From Achromobacter veterisilvae (GTDB taxonomy: Bacteria; Pseudomonadota; Gammaproteobacteria; Burkholderiales; Burkholderiaceae_B), in contig NZ_UFQC01000001.1 of assembly GCF_900496975.1 (NCBI RefSeq), forward strand, positions 1-64,000: a DNA stretch of 64,000 nt. The letters run 5' to 3'. How positions within the stretch are numbered: the first letter of the stretch is position 1; every line of letters begins with the position of its first letter. Positions 26,293 to 34,301 of the stretch are shown one piece after another. The notes beneath the pieces were generated by a model. It searched no databases. It saw only the letters and a list, made by a program, of their open reading frames with translations, and had not been told where the DNA came from. Both the position numbers and the translations under genes were made by a program.

Positions 26293-26763
26293 TTATCGCA
26301 GGTGCCGGGCCACGCACGCCTCCCAGTCCGCGGGCAGGGAAATATCCCGAGGCGCGGCGCAAGCCGGTTTGCAGAGGTAGATGGCGCAGGCTACATAGCT
26401 GACGCTGGACAGCGCGAGGGTGATCATCGGCCGCGCCAAGGGCTGCGGGAATCCCCCCAGGAACCGCAGGGCGAAGTCCGGCTGCCCGGCGAGTCCCGCG
26501 GCCACCGAGTCGCGCAGCAGCCGCAATGTCACGCCATACAGCCAGGACGAGAATTTCGCACGGCCAAGCTCGCGATAGCTTTGCGCATGCCGCCCGAAGG
26601 CCTGCGCGAAGCCGGGATCGATGCGTTGCACGTGCGCTTCCAGCAGCCGTTCCAGTTCGCTGGAGTGCCGGTACACCAGATCGCGCAGCGGCACGTCGGT
26701 ATCCGCTTGCGGCGTTGCGGATGAGGCGGGCGGGGCGGCACAATGGTTCGTCGGCGTCAGCAT
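26293..26763 (-). CDS. hypothetical protein, 156 residues
   Basis: No family is recognised. The product starts MLTPTNHCAAPPASSA, has a charged helical middle (VYRHSSELERLLEAHVQRIDP, FGRHAQSYRELGRAKFSSWL) and a hydrophobic stretch near residues 113-130 (ITLALSSVSYVACAIYLC) that could be one membrane helix. Three of its four cysteines lie in or just after this stretch. The frame has good GC-rich codon use. It sits between an AT-rich block downstream and a divergent DUF6152 gene upstream. An opposite-strand frame covers the same bases but shows no protein-like character. Confidence 0.55.
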   Translation of the reverse strand: MLTPTNHCAAPPASSATPQADTDVPLRDLVYRHSSELERLLEAHVQRIDPGFAQAFGRHAQSYRELGRAKFSSWLYGVTLRLLRDSVAAGLAGQPDFALRFLGGFPQPLARPMITLALSSVSYVACAIYLCKPACAAPRDISLPADWEACVARHLR

Positions 26764-26905
26764 TTCCCGTCAGATTGCAGAATCTTCATCACCGGGGATT
26801 AGATCGTGCGGACGGGTACTTGTGAATCACTGAAACTGGGTATTTGCCTGCCGGGCCGGCGCCGGGCGCGGGGAAGGGAGCCCACCTCAACTCAGGAGCA
26901 TCGAC

Positions 26906-27292
26906 ATGAAGCGTTTCCTACGCATGCATTTGGCGGGCCTGGCGCTGTCCGGGCTGGCGGCCGCGCCGATGGCGGCCATGGCGCATCACGGCTGGTCGTG
27001 GGCCGAGTCCGAGCAGATGACCTTGCAGGGCACGGTGCAGCAGGTCCAGATCGCGCCGCCTCATCCCTGGCTGGACGTCCGGACCGATGACGGGGTCTGG
27101 CGCGTCGAGCTGGGCAATCCCAACCAGACGAAAGAAGCGGGGTTCGTCGAAGGCTCCGCCAAGCCCGGCGATACGGTCACCGCCATCGGCAACCGGGACC
27201 GGGACTCGGCCAACAAGCACATGAAGGCCGTGCAGATCAAGGTGGGCGGCAAGACCTACGATATCTATCCCAGCCGCATCCAGAAGCCCTGA
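26906..27292 (+). CDS. DUF6152-family periplasmic protein
   Basis: A 128-residue protein with a Sec signal peptide (MKRFLRMHLAGLALSGLAAAP, cleavage near AMA-HH). The mature protein begins HHGWSWAE, the AHHGW motif that defines DUF6152, followed by a small beta domain with an OB-like pattern (LQGTVQQVQIAPPHPWLDVR). The His pair at the mature N-terminus suggests metal binding; this is inference. It is followed by a membrane protein 16 bp downstream, a pairing that implies they work together. The Shine-Dalgarno CAGGAG stands well placed. Confidence 0.8.
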   Translation: MKRFLRMHLAGLALSGLAAAPMAAMAHHGWSWAESEQMTLQGTVQQVQIAPPHPWLDVRTDDGVWRVELGNPNQTKEAGFVEGSAKPGDTVTAIGNRDRDSANKHMKAVQIKVGGKTYDIYPSRIQKP

Positions 27293-27308
27293 ACCGCGGA
27301 CCGCGACG

Positions 27309-27794
27309 ATGCCCGACCTGCTGCGGCTCGCCCTGGAACAGCTCGAAGCCATGCCGCCCTCGATCTGGCTGCGGCGGTCGGGCACGCTGTACCTGCTGGT
27401 GAACGCCGCGCACATCGGGTCCATCGGCCTGCTGATCGGATCCATCGTGCCCCTGGACCTGCGCCTGCTGGGCCTGCTCAGGCCCGGCCCCCTGGCCGTG
27501 CTCGCGCCCGTGCTGGCGCGCACCGCCGCGGCCGGCCTGGCGCTGGCGGTGCTGACCGGCGCAATGCTGTTTGGCGTCCGCCCGCTGGAATACCTCCAGA
27601 ACCCCGCGTTTCTCGTCAAGATGGGCCTGCTGGGCGCGGGCGCGCTCAACGCCTGGGCCGTGCGCCGCGGCCGGGCCTGGGCCCGGGTGCTGGACCAGGG
27701 CAGGGCCAGCGGCGCCATGCGCGCGCAGGCCGGCGCATCGCTGCTGCTGTGGCTGGGCTGCCTGGTGGCGGGGCGCTGGATCGGGTTCTTGTAA
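27309..27794 (+). CDS. DUF6644-like integral membrane protein
   Basis: A 161-residue protein with four predicted membrane helices, starting with LYLLVNAAHIGSIGLLIGSIV. The NAAHI histidine in helix 1, the charged PLDLRLLGL after it, and the GVRPLEYLQNPAFLVKMGLL segment match the small four-helix membrane proteins commonly encoded beside DUF6152 proteins. Histidines in such four-helix bundles can bind heme or copper; only one clear helix histidine is seen here. The role is unknown. Confidence 0.72.
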   Translation: MPDLLRLALEQLEAMPPSIWLRRSGTLYLLVNAAHIGSIGLLIGSIVPLDLRLLGLLRPGPLAVLAPVLARTAAAGLALAVLTGAMLFGVRPLEYLQNPAFLVKMGLLGAGALNAWAVRRGRAWARVLDQGRASGAMRAQAGASLLLWLGCLVAGRWIGFL

Positions 27795-27815
27795 GGCCGG
27801 GACAGGCGGGGCGCC

Positions 27816-28448
27816 TCAAGCGGCGTCTTCGAGCGCCGCCTCGACCAGCGGCTTGGCCCAATCTGGCGTCCCCAGCGCATCCTGCAGCGAGGCGGGGAAA
27901 AGCACGCCGCAGTCCCGCAGATGAAGCACCAGCCGGGGCTCCGGTATCGCTTCGCCCAGCGCCGCTTCCAGGCTGTTGTCGTAGACGCGCAATTCGGCCA
28001 GGCGCGGCATCAGCGCCAGCAGGTTGCGCGCCGACGTCAGGCAGCGCTGGCGTATGCGGGGTTCGGGGATGTCATGGCCGCCTTGCGCAACGCGCTGGCG
28101 CACCCGGGCGATATGCTGCTCGGCGTCGCGCAATCCGCAGAACCAGATCAGGATGTCGTGGGAGGCCGATGCCGCAAGCAGCCGTTTCGTGATCGTATCG
28201 CCGCCCAAGGTGGTTTCGAACGCAAAAGACCTGCCTTTGTCTATCGCTTCGTCCAGGCGGCGCACCCCTTCGCCCCAGGCGGCGGCGTTTGCGTCCTCTT
28301 GTTGGTAGCCGAATTCCTGGACCAGCGCCCGCGCGAACGAATCCGGATTGAACCAGGTCGCGCCCTGCTGGGAGAGCAGGTAACCGCCGACCGAACTCTT
28401 GCCGGCGCCGTTGACGCCGGCCAGCACATAAATGACCGGCCGGGCCAT
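27816..28448 (-). CDS. zeta-toxin-family kinase
   Basis: A 210-residue P-loop protein. Walker A is G11-V-N-G-A-G-K17-S-S, followed by TWFNPDSFAR, the NPD motif typical of zeta-toxin/AK-like kinases, and FAFETTLGGDT for substrate binding. Zeta toxins phosphorylate UDP-N-acetylglucosamine and block wall synthesis. The upstream gene encodes a Phd/YefM-like protein rather than an epsilon antitoxin, and the two overlap by ATGA (28447-28450), so they form a toxin-antitoxin-type operon. Confidence 0.85.
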   Translation of the reverse strand: MARPVIYVLAGVNGAGKSSVGGYLLSQQGATWFNPDSFARALVQEFGYQQEDANAAAWGEGVRRLDEAIDKGRSFAFETTLGGDTITKRLLAASASHDILIWFCGLRDAEQHIARVRQRVAQGGHDIPEPRIRQRCLTSARNLLALMPRLAELRVYDNSLEAALGEAIPEPRLVLHLRDCGVLFPASLQDALGTPDWAKPLVEAALEDAA

Positions 28449-28801
28449 CAGAACGTGGAACCCGCCTTGACCCGGCCGCCAAGCTGGCCAGGAGAGCGCA
28501 TCGCCGAGCGCAGCGCGTCGCCCGCGGCGTCCTCGGCAAGCACGGCCAGCCGTTCATCGAAGCGGCGGCGCAATTCCACGAGAGGATCCGGCGATGCGTT
28601 CCTGGCCGCCTGCGCCGCTTCGACCAGGCGCGTGTATTCCGCCGTGGAAAGAATTACGGCCTCGGGCTGGTTGTGATTCGTGATGAGCAATTTGCCCTCG
28701 GCGGCAAGCGCGCGCATCATGCCGCGCCATCCGTCCTTTTTGACGGACGAAGCCGCCGCGACCGGTAGGGAAGCCAAGGGATAGGCGATATGGGCAGTCA
28801 T
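28448..28801 (-). CDS. Phd/YefM-like antitoxin
   Basis: A 117-residue protein. Its middle carries the Phd/YefM pattern: LPVAAASSVKKDGWRGMMRAL, then GKLLITNHNQPEAVILSTAEY. The long C-terminal helix (DPLVELRRRFDERLAVLAED) should clasp the partner toxin. The stop overlaps the start of the zeta-type gene. By family analogy it neutralises the toxin and represses its own promoter. The N-terminal 15 residues and the C-terminal RSPGQLGGRVKAGSTF are additions to the core fold. Confidence 0.82.
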   Translation of the reverse strand: MTAHIAYPLASLPVAAASSVKKDGWRGMMRALAAEGKLLITNHNQPEAVILSTAEYTRLVEAAQAARNASPDPLVELRRRFDERLAVLAEDAAGDALRSAMRSPGQLGGRVKAGSTF

Positions 28802-28867
28802 GGCGATGCTCCAGGAAACAGTCGGGCCATTTTACCCAAATTTCCCACTTTGGCCAATTTCAGGGAA

Positions 28868-29488
28868 TCAACTCGCCTCGGCCCGCGCGCGCTGCACGGC
28901 CGGCCGCGAGCCGACGCGCGCCAGATAGGCCGTCAGCTTGGGAAACTGCGCCATGTCGACGCCGTCGCCCTCCAGCCAGCTACCGACGGTGTACAGATAG
29001 CTGTCGGCCACGCTGTAGCGGTCGCCGGCCACCCACGGGCCGGCGATCTGCGATTCAAGGTAGGCGGCGCAGGCGGTCATGGCCTGCGGCACCTTCGCGC
29101 GCATGGCCTCGTGCGCGGCCGGGTCGTCCGCCCAGCGCGCGCCGCGCCGCTTGTGCGCATGCGCCACGTGGGCGGTGGAAGCCAGGTAGCTCGTCAGTTC
29201 CTGCATGCGGGCGAACGCAAAGGGGTCGTCCAGGGGCGCCAGGCCGGCCTCCGGGAAACGCTGCGCCACGAACGCGAGCAGCGCCGGGGTCTCGGTCAGC
29301 ACGCCAAGCTCGGTCGCCAGCGCCGGCACGCGGCCCTTGGGATTGATGCGCAGGTATTCGGCGCTTTGCTGCTGCCCGGCGCTGAAGTCCAGCTTGACGA
29401 GGTCGAATTCGGCGCCTGCTTCGTGCAGCGCGATATGGGTGGCAAGCGCGCAGGTACCAGGGGCGGAGTAAAAGGTCCAACGGGACAT
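28868..29488 (-). CDS. glutathione S-transferase family protein
   Basis: A 206-residue GST. The thioredoxin-like N-terminal domain reads MSRWTFYSAPGTCALATHIAL and includes NPKGRVPALATELGVLTETPAL with the cis-proline and the ET glutathione contact. The C-terminal helical domain has AGDRYSVADSYLYTVGSWL. The SxxTC arrangement with Cys13 is typical of beta-class (bacterial GstB-like) enzymes, where cysteine is the active residue. I start at 29488 because family sequence begins at once. It reads away from the transporter gene at 29626. Confidence 0.9.
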   Translation of the reverse strand: MSRWTFYSAPGTCALATHIALHEAGAEFDLVKLDFSAGQQQSAEYLRINPKGRVPALATELGVLTETPALLAFVAQRFPEAGLAPLDDPFAFARMQELTSYLASTAHVAHAHKRRGARWADDPAAHEAMRAKVPQAMTACAAYLESQIAGPWVAGDRYSVADSYLYTVGSWLEGDGVDMAQFPKLTAYLARVGSRPAVQRARAEAS

Positions 29489-29625
29489 CGGCATCCTCTT
29501 TCGGCATGGGGGTAGGGCAGCCATTATCCCCCGCCCTCGACGCGCCGGGCAATGAGCGCCGCGGCGATCCCGCGGCCGCGCAAGGCTATGATTGGGCCCT
29601 CGTTACTCAGCCCCGTCCCCCCGAC

Positions 29626-30612
29626 ATGCCGCGACAGCGCGTAAGAGACTTCCTGGAGCAGCGGCAGGTTGCCGTCTATTTTGGCGCGGTGGCGGCCGCG
29701 GCGGTCCTGGCCTGGCGCGTCCCGGCATCGGCGGCGCTGGCACCCGCCATCGACCCGCTGCTCGGCTTCATGCTGTTCGTGACCTTCCTGCAAGTGCCGC
29801 TGACCGAGCTTCGCCGGGCCATGGCCAACCTCCGGTTCCTGGCCGCGCTGCTGGTCTCGAACTTCATCGCCGTTCCGCTGCTGGTCGCATGCCTGCTGCC
29901 CTGGCTGCCCGGCGCGCCGCTGGCCAGGGCAGGCGTGCTGCTCGTGCTGCTGACGCCGTGCATCGACTACGTGGTGACGTTCGCACACCTTGGCCGGGCC
30001 GATGCGCGCCCGCTGCTCGCCGCGACCCCGATCCTGCTGGCCGCGCAGATGCTCCTGCTGCCTGTGTATCTGGGCGTCTTCCTCGGCGAGGAGGCCGCCG
30101 GCCTGGTCCACTGGGGCCCCTTCCTCCACGCGTTCATATGGCTCATCGCGGTGCCGTTGGCACTGGCGGCCATAGTCCAGGCCGCCGCCGCCCGAAGCAG
30201 GGCCATGGACACGGCGGCAAGCCTGCTCGGCCTCTTGCCCGTGCCCGCGACCGCGCTCGTGCTGTTCGTCGTCGTCGCGGCCGTCGGCCCCCGGCTTGGC
30301 CCGGCGTTCGAGGAGGTCAGGGCGGTCGCTCCGGTCTACCTCGCATTCGCGGTGCTTGCGCCGGCCATCGGCTGGGGAATCGGCCGCCTCTGGCGCCTGC
30401 CGGCGGACCAGGCAAGGGCCGTGGCGTTCAGCACGGCCACGCGGAACTCCCTGGTCGTCCTTCCGCTCGGCCTGGCGATCCCGGGCGCCGTGCCGCTGCT
30501 GCCGGCCGTCATCGTCGCGCAGACCCTGGTGGAACTGCTGAGCGAACTGATATACATACGCGTGCTGCCGAAGCTTGGCGGGCCGCGGCGGGCGGCGAAT
30601 ACGCGCGAATAG
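29626..30612 (+). CDS. ACR3/bile acid:sodium symporter-family transporter
   Basis: A 328-residue protein with about ten membrane helices. The family signature is LVLLTPCIDYVVTFAHLGRAD, with a Cys after Pro in the discontinuous helix where ACR3 arsenite exporters carry their essential cysteine, and ATRNSLVVLPLGLAIPGA in the second half. Databases usually call such proteins arsenic resistance protein. No arsR or arsC gene is adjacent, so arsenite export is a family-based guess; an organic anion is possible. The start at 29626 begins the basic cytosolic N-terminus. Confidence 0.78.
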   Translation: MPRQRVRDFLEQRQVAVYFGAVAAAAVLAWRVPASAALAPAIDPLLGFMLFVTFLQVPLTELRRAMANLRFLAALLVSNFIAVPLLVACLLPWLPGAPLARAGVLLVLLTPCIDYVVTFAHLGRADARPLLAATPILLAAQMLLLPVYLGVFLGEEAAGLVHWGPFLHAFIWLIAVPLALAAIVQAAAARSRAMDTAASLLGLLPVPATALVLFVVVAAVGPRLGPAFEEVRAVAPVYLAFAVLAPAIGWGIGRLWRLPADQARAVAFSTATRNSLVVLPLGLAIPGAVPLLPAVIVAQTLVELLSELIYIRVLPKLGGPRRAANTRE

Positions 30613-30637
30613 ACAAGGCCGGAACCGCCCGCCGGGT

Positions 30638-31915
30638 TTATCCGGAAACCGGCCCGGTCCGGCGCTTGCGCGCGGTCAGCAGGAACCCGAGCAATCCAAC
30701 CACCGGACCAGGAACGAGAATCCACACGGCGTCCAGGCCGACGCGCTCGAGCAATGCGGCCGTCAAGGCGATCGACACCACGGTGATCGCAAAGCCGATG
30801 GAGTTCTGGATGGCCAGGGCCGAGCCGACCAGATCCGGTGGGCAACTGCGGGCGGACAGGGCGGAGAACTGCGGCGAATCGGCAACCACCGCGGCCCCCC
30901 AGACCAGCATCAGCGCCAAGGTCGCGGCGGGGGGCAGTACCTGCCAGAACAGGGCGAAAATGCCGCCCGCCAGGCCGGAAATGAATAAGGCTCCCAGGGC
31001 CACCGCCGCGCTGTCGTAGCGCCGGGTCAGCATGCCGCCGGCTACGCACCCCAGCGCTCCGGCGGCAATGATGGCAAAGGAGATCCCCGGGACGCCCAAA
31101 GCCGGAAAAAGCACCGAGAGCCCGGTACGCGCCACCAGGACCGGCACCACGGTCCAGAATGCGTAAAGCTCCCACATATGGCCGAAGTAGCCCCAGGCGG
31201 CCGCGCGGAAGCCTCTGACCTTGAAGGCCGCCAGGACGCCCGATCCCGCGGCGGACGGCCGCTTCCCGTAATCGCGGCGCCTATCGCGTCCGGGCAGGAA
31301 AGGGCCGTCGCCAAGCGTATAGATGAGGATGCTGCCGATTACCGCGAGCGCGGAAGACGCAAGCACAATGGATTGCCAGGGCAGGTCGGCGCCCAGCTCG
31401 CGCAGAAGATGCGGCAGGGCGGTGCCGAGGGTGAGCATGGCGACCAGATGGGCGAGCGCCACGCCGGTCCGGCTTGGCTCCCAGCTTACGATCAGCTTCA
31501 TGCCCAGCGGGTAAATGCCCGCCAGGGAAAGGCCGACAAAGAAACGGTATACCAGGGCCTCCGGCAACCCCTGGGCGATGAGCGCGAAACCAGCATTGAA
31601 AAGAGCGCCGACGACGGCGCTCAGCGCGAAGATCCGGCTGGCCGCATATCGGTCGGCCAGGCCGAAGAGCGCCATGATCAGGGTTCCGGTAATGAATCCG
31701 GCCTGAACGGCGCTTGTCAGCCAGCCGATGTCGGCCGCGGTGACATTCCACGCTTTTGCGAGATCCGCCGCCGCGCTATTCGCGCTGAACCATAGGGACG
31801 TCCCCAAAAGCTGGGCGATGGCGATGATGGTAGAAGGCCGCAACCAGCGGTCCGGCTCGCGGCGCGGTGCTCCTTGCGCCCGGGTGCCGGCATTGCCATT
31901 GTCGATATCGGTCAT
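30638..31915 (-). CDS. MFS transporter, last gene of the LLM monooxygenase operon
   Basis: A 425-residue, 12-helix major facilitator. The first helix reads IIAIAQLLGTSLWFSANSAA, and the ADRYAASRIFALSAVVGAL loop is the MFS motif between helices 2 and 3. The closest family resemblance is to CynX/NimT-type and nitrate/nitrite-like carriers, without a firm substrate. It starts at 31915 inside the 3' end of the ribH-type gene (ATGA overlap at 31912-31915), which makes it translationally coupled to that operon. It may import the substrate or export a product or flavin. Confidence 0.83.
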   Translation of the reverse strand: MTDIDNGNAGTRAQGAPRREPDRWLRPSTIIAIAQLLGTSLWFSANSAAADLAKAWNVTAADIGWLTSAVQAGFITGTLIMALFGLADRYAASRIFALSAVVGALFNAGFALIAQGLPEALVYRFFVGLSLAGIYPLGMKLIVSWEPSRTGVALAHLVAMLTLGTALPHLLRELGADLPWQSIVLASSALAVIGSILIYTLGDGPFLPGRDRRRDYGKRPSAAGSGVLAAFKVRGFRAAAWGYFGHMWELYAFWTVVPVLVARTGLSVLFPALGVPGISFAIIAAGALGCVAGGMLTRRYDSAAVALGALFISGLAGGIFALFWQVLPPAATLALMLVWGAAVVADSPQFSALSARSCPPDLVGSALAIQNSIGFAITVVSIALTAALLERVGLDAVWILVPGPVVGLLGFLLTARKRRTGPVSG

Positions 31916-32418
31916 GCGGCGCCCGCCGGTTCTTTGTTGGCATCGTTCGGCGGAAGGTCGGTTTCGAATCGACGCAGCGCGCCCAGCATTCCCTCGCACG
32001 CATCCGCAACCTCCTGGCCTTTGTGCTTGAGGTGATCGGAGAAGAAGTTCTCGTGGTCGGAATGCGAGTGAAAGTGATGAGGGGTAAGAGACATCGAGAA
32101 TACAGGAACATTCGTGTCGAGCTGAACCCGCATCAAGCCATCGACTACCGCTTGCGCCACGAATTCGTGGCGGTAAATGCCGCCATCGACGACCAGCGCG
32201 GCTCCGACGATAGCATCGTACCGGCCGGAAAGCGCCGCCCGCTTGGCCATAAGCGGAATCTCGAAAGCGCCGGGGACGTCGTAGGTGTCGATTCTGTTCA
32301 GCGGCCATCCATAGTGCGACATCCGCTCGTAGAAGGCCAGCCTCGCATGCGCCAGCAAGTCGGAATGCCAGCTCGACTGGATATAGGCGATGCGTCTTAT
32401 CTGTGTCTTATTCCGCAT
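31912..32418 (-). CDS. ribH: 6,7-dimethyl-8-ribityllumazine synthase, type II (RibH2-like)
   Basis: A 168-residue lumazine synthase. It condenses 5-amino-6-ribitylaminouracil with dihydroxybutanone phosphate, the last but one step to riboflavin. RIAYIQSSWHSDLL is the substrate loop, DVPGAFEIPLMAKR the ribityl-binding stretch, and GAALVVDGGIYRHEFVAQAV the catalytic region with the general-base His. The distal loop has HSHSDHENFF. This form resembles the Brucella-type RibH2 rather than the housekeeping enzyme. Its place between a symporter and an MFS gene, in an operon headed by a flavin-dependent monooxygenase and flavin reductase, suggests a dedicated flavin supply. Confidence 0.9.
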   Translation of the reverse strand: MRNKTQIRRIAYIQSSWHSDLLAHARLAFYERMSHYGWPLNRIDTYDVPGAFEIPLMAKRAALSGRYDAIVGAALVVDGGIYRHEFVAQAVVDGLMRVQLDTNVPVFSMSLTPHHFHSHSDHENFFSDHLKHKGQEVADACEGMLGALRRFETDLPPNDANKEPAGAA

Positions 32419-32478
32419 AAGCGTAAATCCGCGGCGCCGCTCGTATCGATCGGCGCCGCGTTCCCAAGAGTCAAGAAG

Positions 32479-33957
32479 TTAGGAGGAAGCGTTGGCAGGC
32501 ACGCGGCCAGCGGTGGAGAAGCCTCGCGTCATGGCGCTCACGGCGATCAGCACGATCAGGTTGAACACCAGCGCAACGATGCCGACGTTCATGTCCTTCA
32601 GCGCCGCCGGAAGAAAGGGAAACATGCTGGCGACCGTCTGCTTGGTCAGGGACACGTAGGCGACCGTCGAAACGCCGACAGTGATTCCGGCGAATGCCGC
32701 CGGCTTGGTGACGGGATTGGACGGCAACAGGCTGGCCAGGAAGACCGGGAAAAGCTGCGTGACGAATGCGTAGGCCATGAGCAGAAGCGCGACAATCGTG
32801 TCTCCTCCTCCCAGCGTGAACCAGACCGCGACCGCCATGATGACGGGCGCAAGGCATTTCGCGACCCGGGCGATGTGGGCGTCTTCCACGCCGGGACGCA
32901 TCGGCCGGTAGACGTTGTTGGCAAGAAGCGTCGCCGACGTCATCAGGATCATGGAGCCCGGAACCAGCGCGGTCAGGATGCCCGCCGCGCCAATGACGCC
33001 GACAAACCAGGGGTCGAACGTCTGCAGGGCGATCTTGAACAGCGCCAGATCGATATCGCCGCCTTTCAGGCCTGGCACCTGGAGCACGGCGGAGAAGCCG
33101 ACGAACAGGATGAACAGCAGCATCAATTGGTAGATCGGCAGGATGAATGCGTTCTTGCGCAGCACGCCTTCACCCTTGGCGGTGTACACGGCCATGAACA
33201 TATGAGGCCACATGTAGAAGCCGAGCGTGGACAGGACGACAGTCGAAACCATCCACGTGGGGCTCTGGCCCACGTCCCGGAGGGCGAGGAAACCCGGCTT
33301 GGCCGTTTCGATTGCGGCGAACATGTTTTCAATACCGCCATAGTAGTGATATGGCAGGTACAGCCCCATGAAAACGGCCACCAGCATGACCAGCGCATCT
33401 TTGATGACCGACGTCCAGGCCGAGCCGTGGACGCCCGAGAGCGCCACATATAAGGCAACGACGATTGCGCCGATGATCACGCCCTGTTGCGACGAAATCG
33501 CCGAATAGGACGAGATGCTTACGATGATGCCCAGGCCCTTGAGCTGAAGGACCAGGTAGGGGATGAGCGCGATGAAGCCGACAACGGCGACCAGGACGCC
33601 AATGGCGTTGCTCTTGTATTTTGCGGCGAAGAAGTCCGGCTGGGAGAGCAGCCGGCGTTCCTTCGCATACCTCCAGACGGCGGGAAGGATGAAATAGGAA
33701 AGCACGAACGGCAGGCTTCCATACCCCAGGAGGTAGTACGCCCCCGCGCCAGTGCCGTAGGCGAATCCGCTGCCGCCCAGAAACACGAACGTCGTATAGA
33801 TTTCGCCGGCCATCAGCAGGAAGACGATCGCGGCGCCGAACCCCCGGCCGCCGACCGTCCACTGTTCCAGGCTCATGTCCTTGCCCCGCCTTGCCCGTAT
33901 CCCCAGGTACAGGGCAACCCCGACAGCCAATGCAATAAAGATCAGTGCGCTGTTCAT
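32479..33957 (-). CDS. sodium:solute symporter (SSS family)
   Basis: A 492-residue, 13-helix symporter. Landmarks are the first helix LIFIALAVGVALYLGIRARR, the loop EQWTVGGRGFGAAIVFLLMAG with GEIYTTFVFLGGSGFAYG in the substrate and sodium region, ALSGVHGSAWTSVIKDALVM, and LVPGSMILMTSATLLANNVY. Its start overlaps the stop of the DUF3311 gene (ATGA at 33954-33957), and DUF3311 proteins are the usual small partner of this SSS subgroup. It likely imports the organic acid or amine oxidised by the operon. Confidence 0.9.
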   Translation of the reverse strand: MNSALIFIALAVGVALYLGIRARRGKDMSLEQWTVGGRGFGAAIVFLLMAGEIYTTFVFLGGSGFAYGTGAGAYYLLGYGSLPFVLSYFILPAVWRYAKERRLLSQPDFFAAKYKSNAIGVLVAVVGFIALIPYLVLQLKGLGIIVSISSYSAISSQQGVIIGAIVVALYVALSGVHGSAWTSVIKDALVMLVAVFMGLYLPYHYYGGIENMFAAIETAKPGFLALRDVGQSPTWMVSTVVLSTLGFYMWPHMFMAVYTAKGEGVLRKNAFILPIYQLMLLFILFVGFSAVLQVPGLKGGDIDLALFKIALQTFDPWFVGVIGAAGILTALVPGSMILMTSATLLANNVYRPMRPGVEDAHIARVAKCLAPVIMAVAVWFTLGGGDTIVALLLMAYAFVTQLFPVFLASLLPSNPVTKPAAFAGITVGVSTVAYVSLTKQTVASMFPFLPAALKDMNVGIVALVFNLIVLIAVSAMTRGFSTAGRVPANASS

Positions 33958-34166
33958 TTTGTGTGATCGTCCTTGTCGGTGGAATCCGCTGCTTGGTCGG
34001 AGTAGTAGATGATCGCCATCACAATCGAAGTCAGAACGAGGGATAGCGTGAGCCAGGAAAGCAGGAACGGCATTCCCAGCAGGAACGGGGTAACGCGATT
34101 CAGGAAGAACGGCCCTACAAGGACCATAAGAACTGGCGCAAACGCCAATGTGTGGACGGCTCGCAT
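33954..34166 (-). CDS. DUF3311-family small membrane protein, symporter partner
   Basis: A 70-residue protein with two membrane helices (LAFAPVLMVLVGPFFLNRV and LSWLTLSLVLTSIVMAIIYY) and a short charged tail (DQAADSTDKDDHTK). DUF3311 proteins are nearly always encoded just before an SSS symporter, as here, and are thought to be an accessory subunit. The one-base-offset overlap of stop and start implies equal stoichiometry. A clear start at 34166 begins MRAVHTLAFAP. Confidence 0.85.
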   Translation of the reverse strand: MRAVHTLAFAPVLMVLVGPFFLNRVTPFLLGMPFLLSWLTLSLVLTSIVMAIIYYSDQAADSTDKDDHTK

Positions 34167-34301
34167 GGATAGAACTCCAAGTTTTCCCTTGTGATTGGAC
34201 GCGCGCCGGCCTCAAGGCGATACCTATCGCCTCGACAGTCCCTGCGCGCGGTTGTTACGGTGAACGTGGCCGACGCTCACCGCTTATCGACGATGGGGGG
34301 C

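Noticed and set aside
26302-26724. A 140-codon plus-strand frame opposite the hypothetical gene at 26293-26763.
   Set aside because: No ribosome-binding site and Arg/Gln-rich shadow-like composition; the minus-strand frame has better protein character, though the call is not certain.
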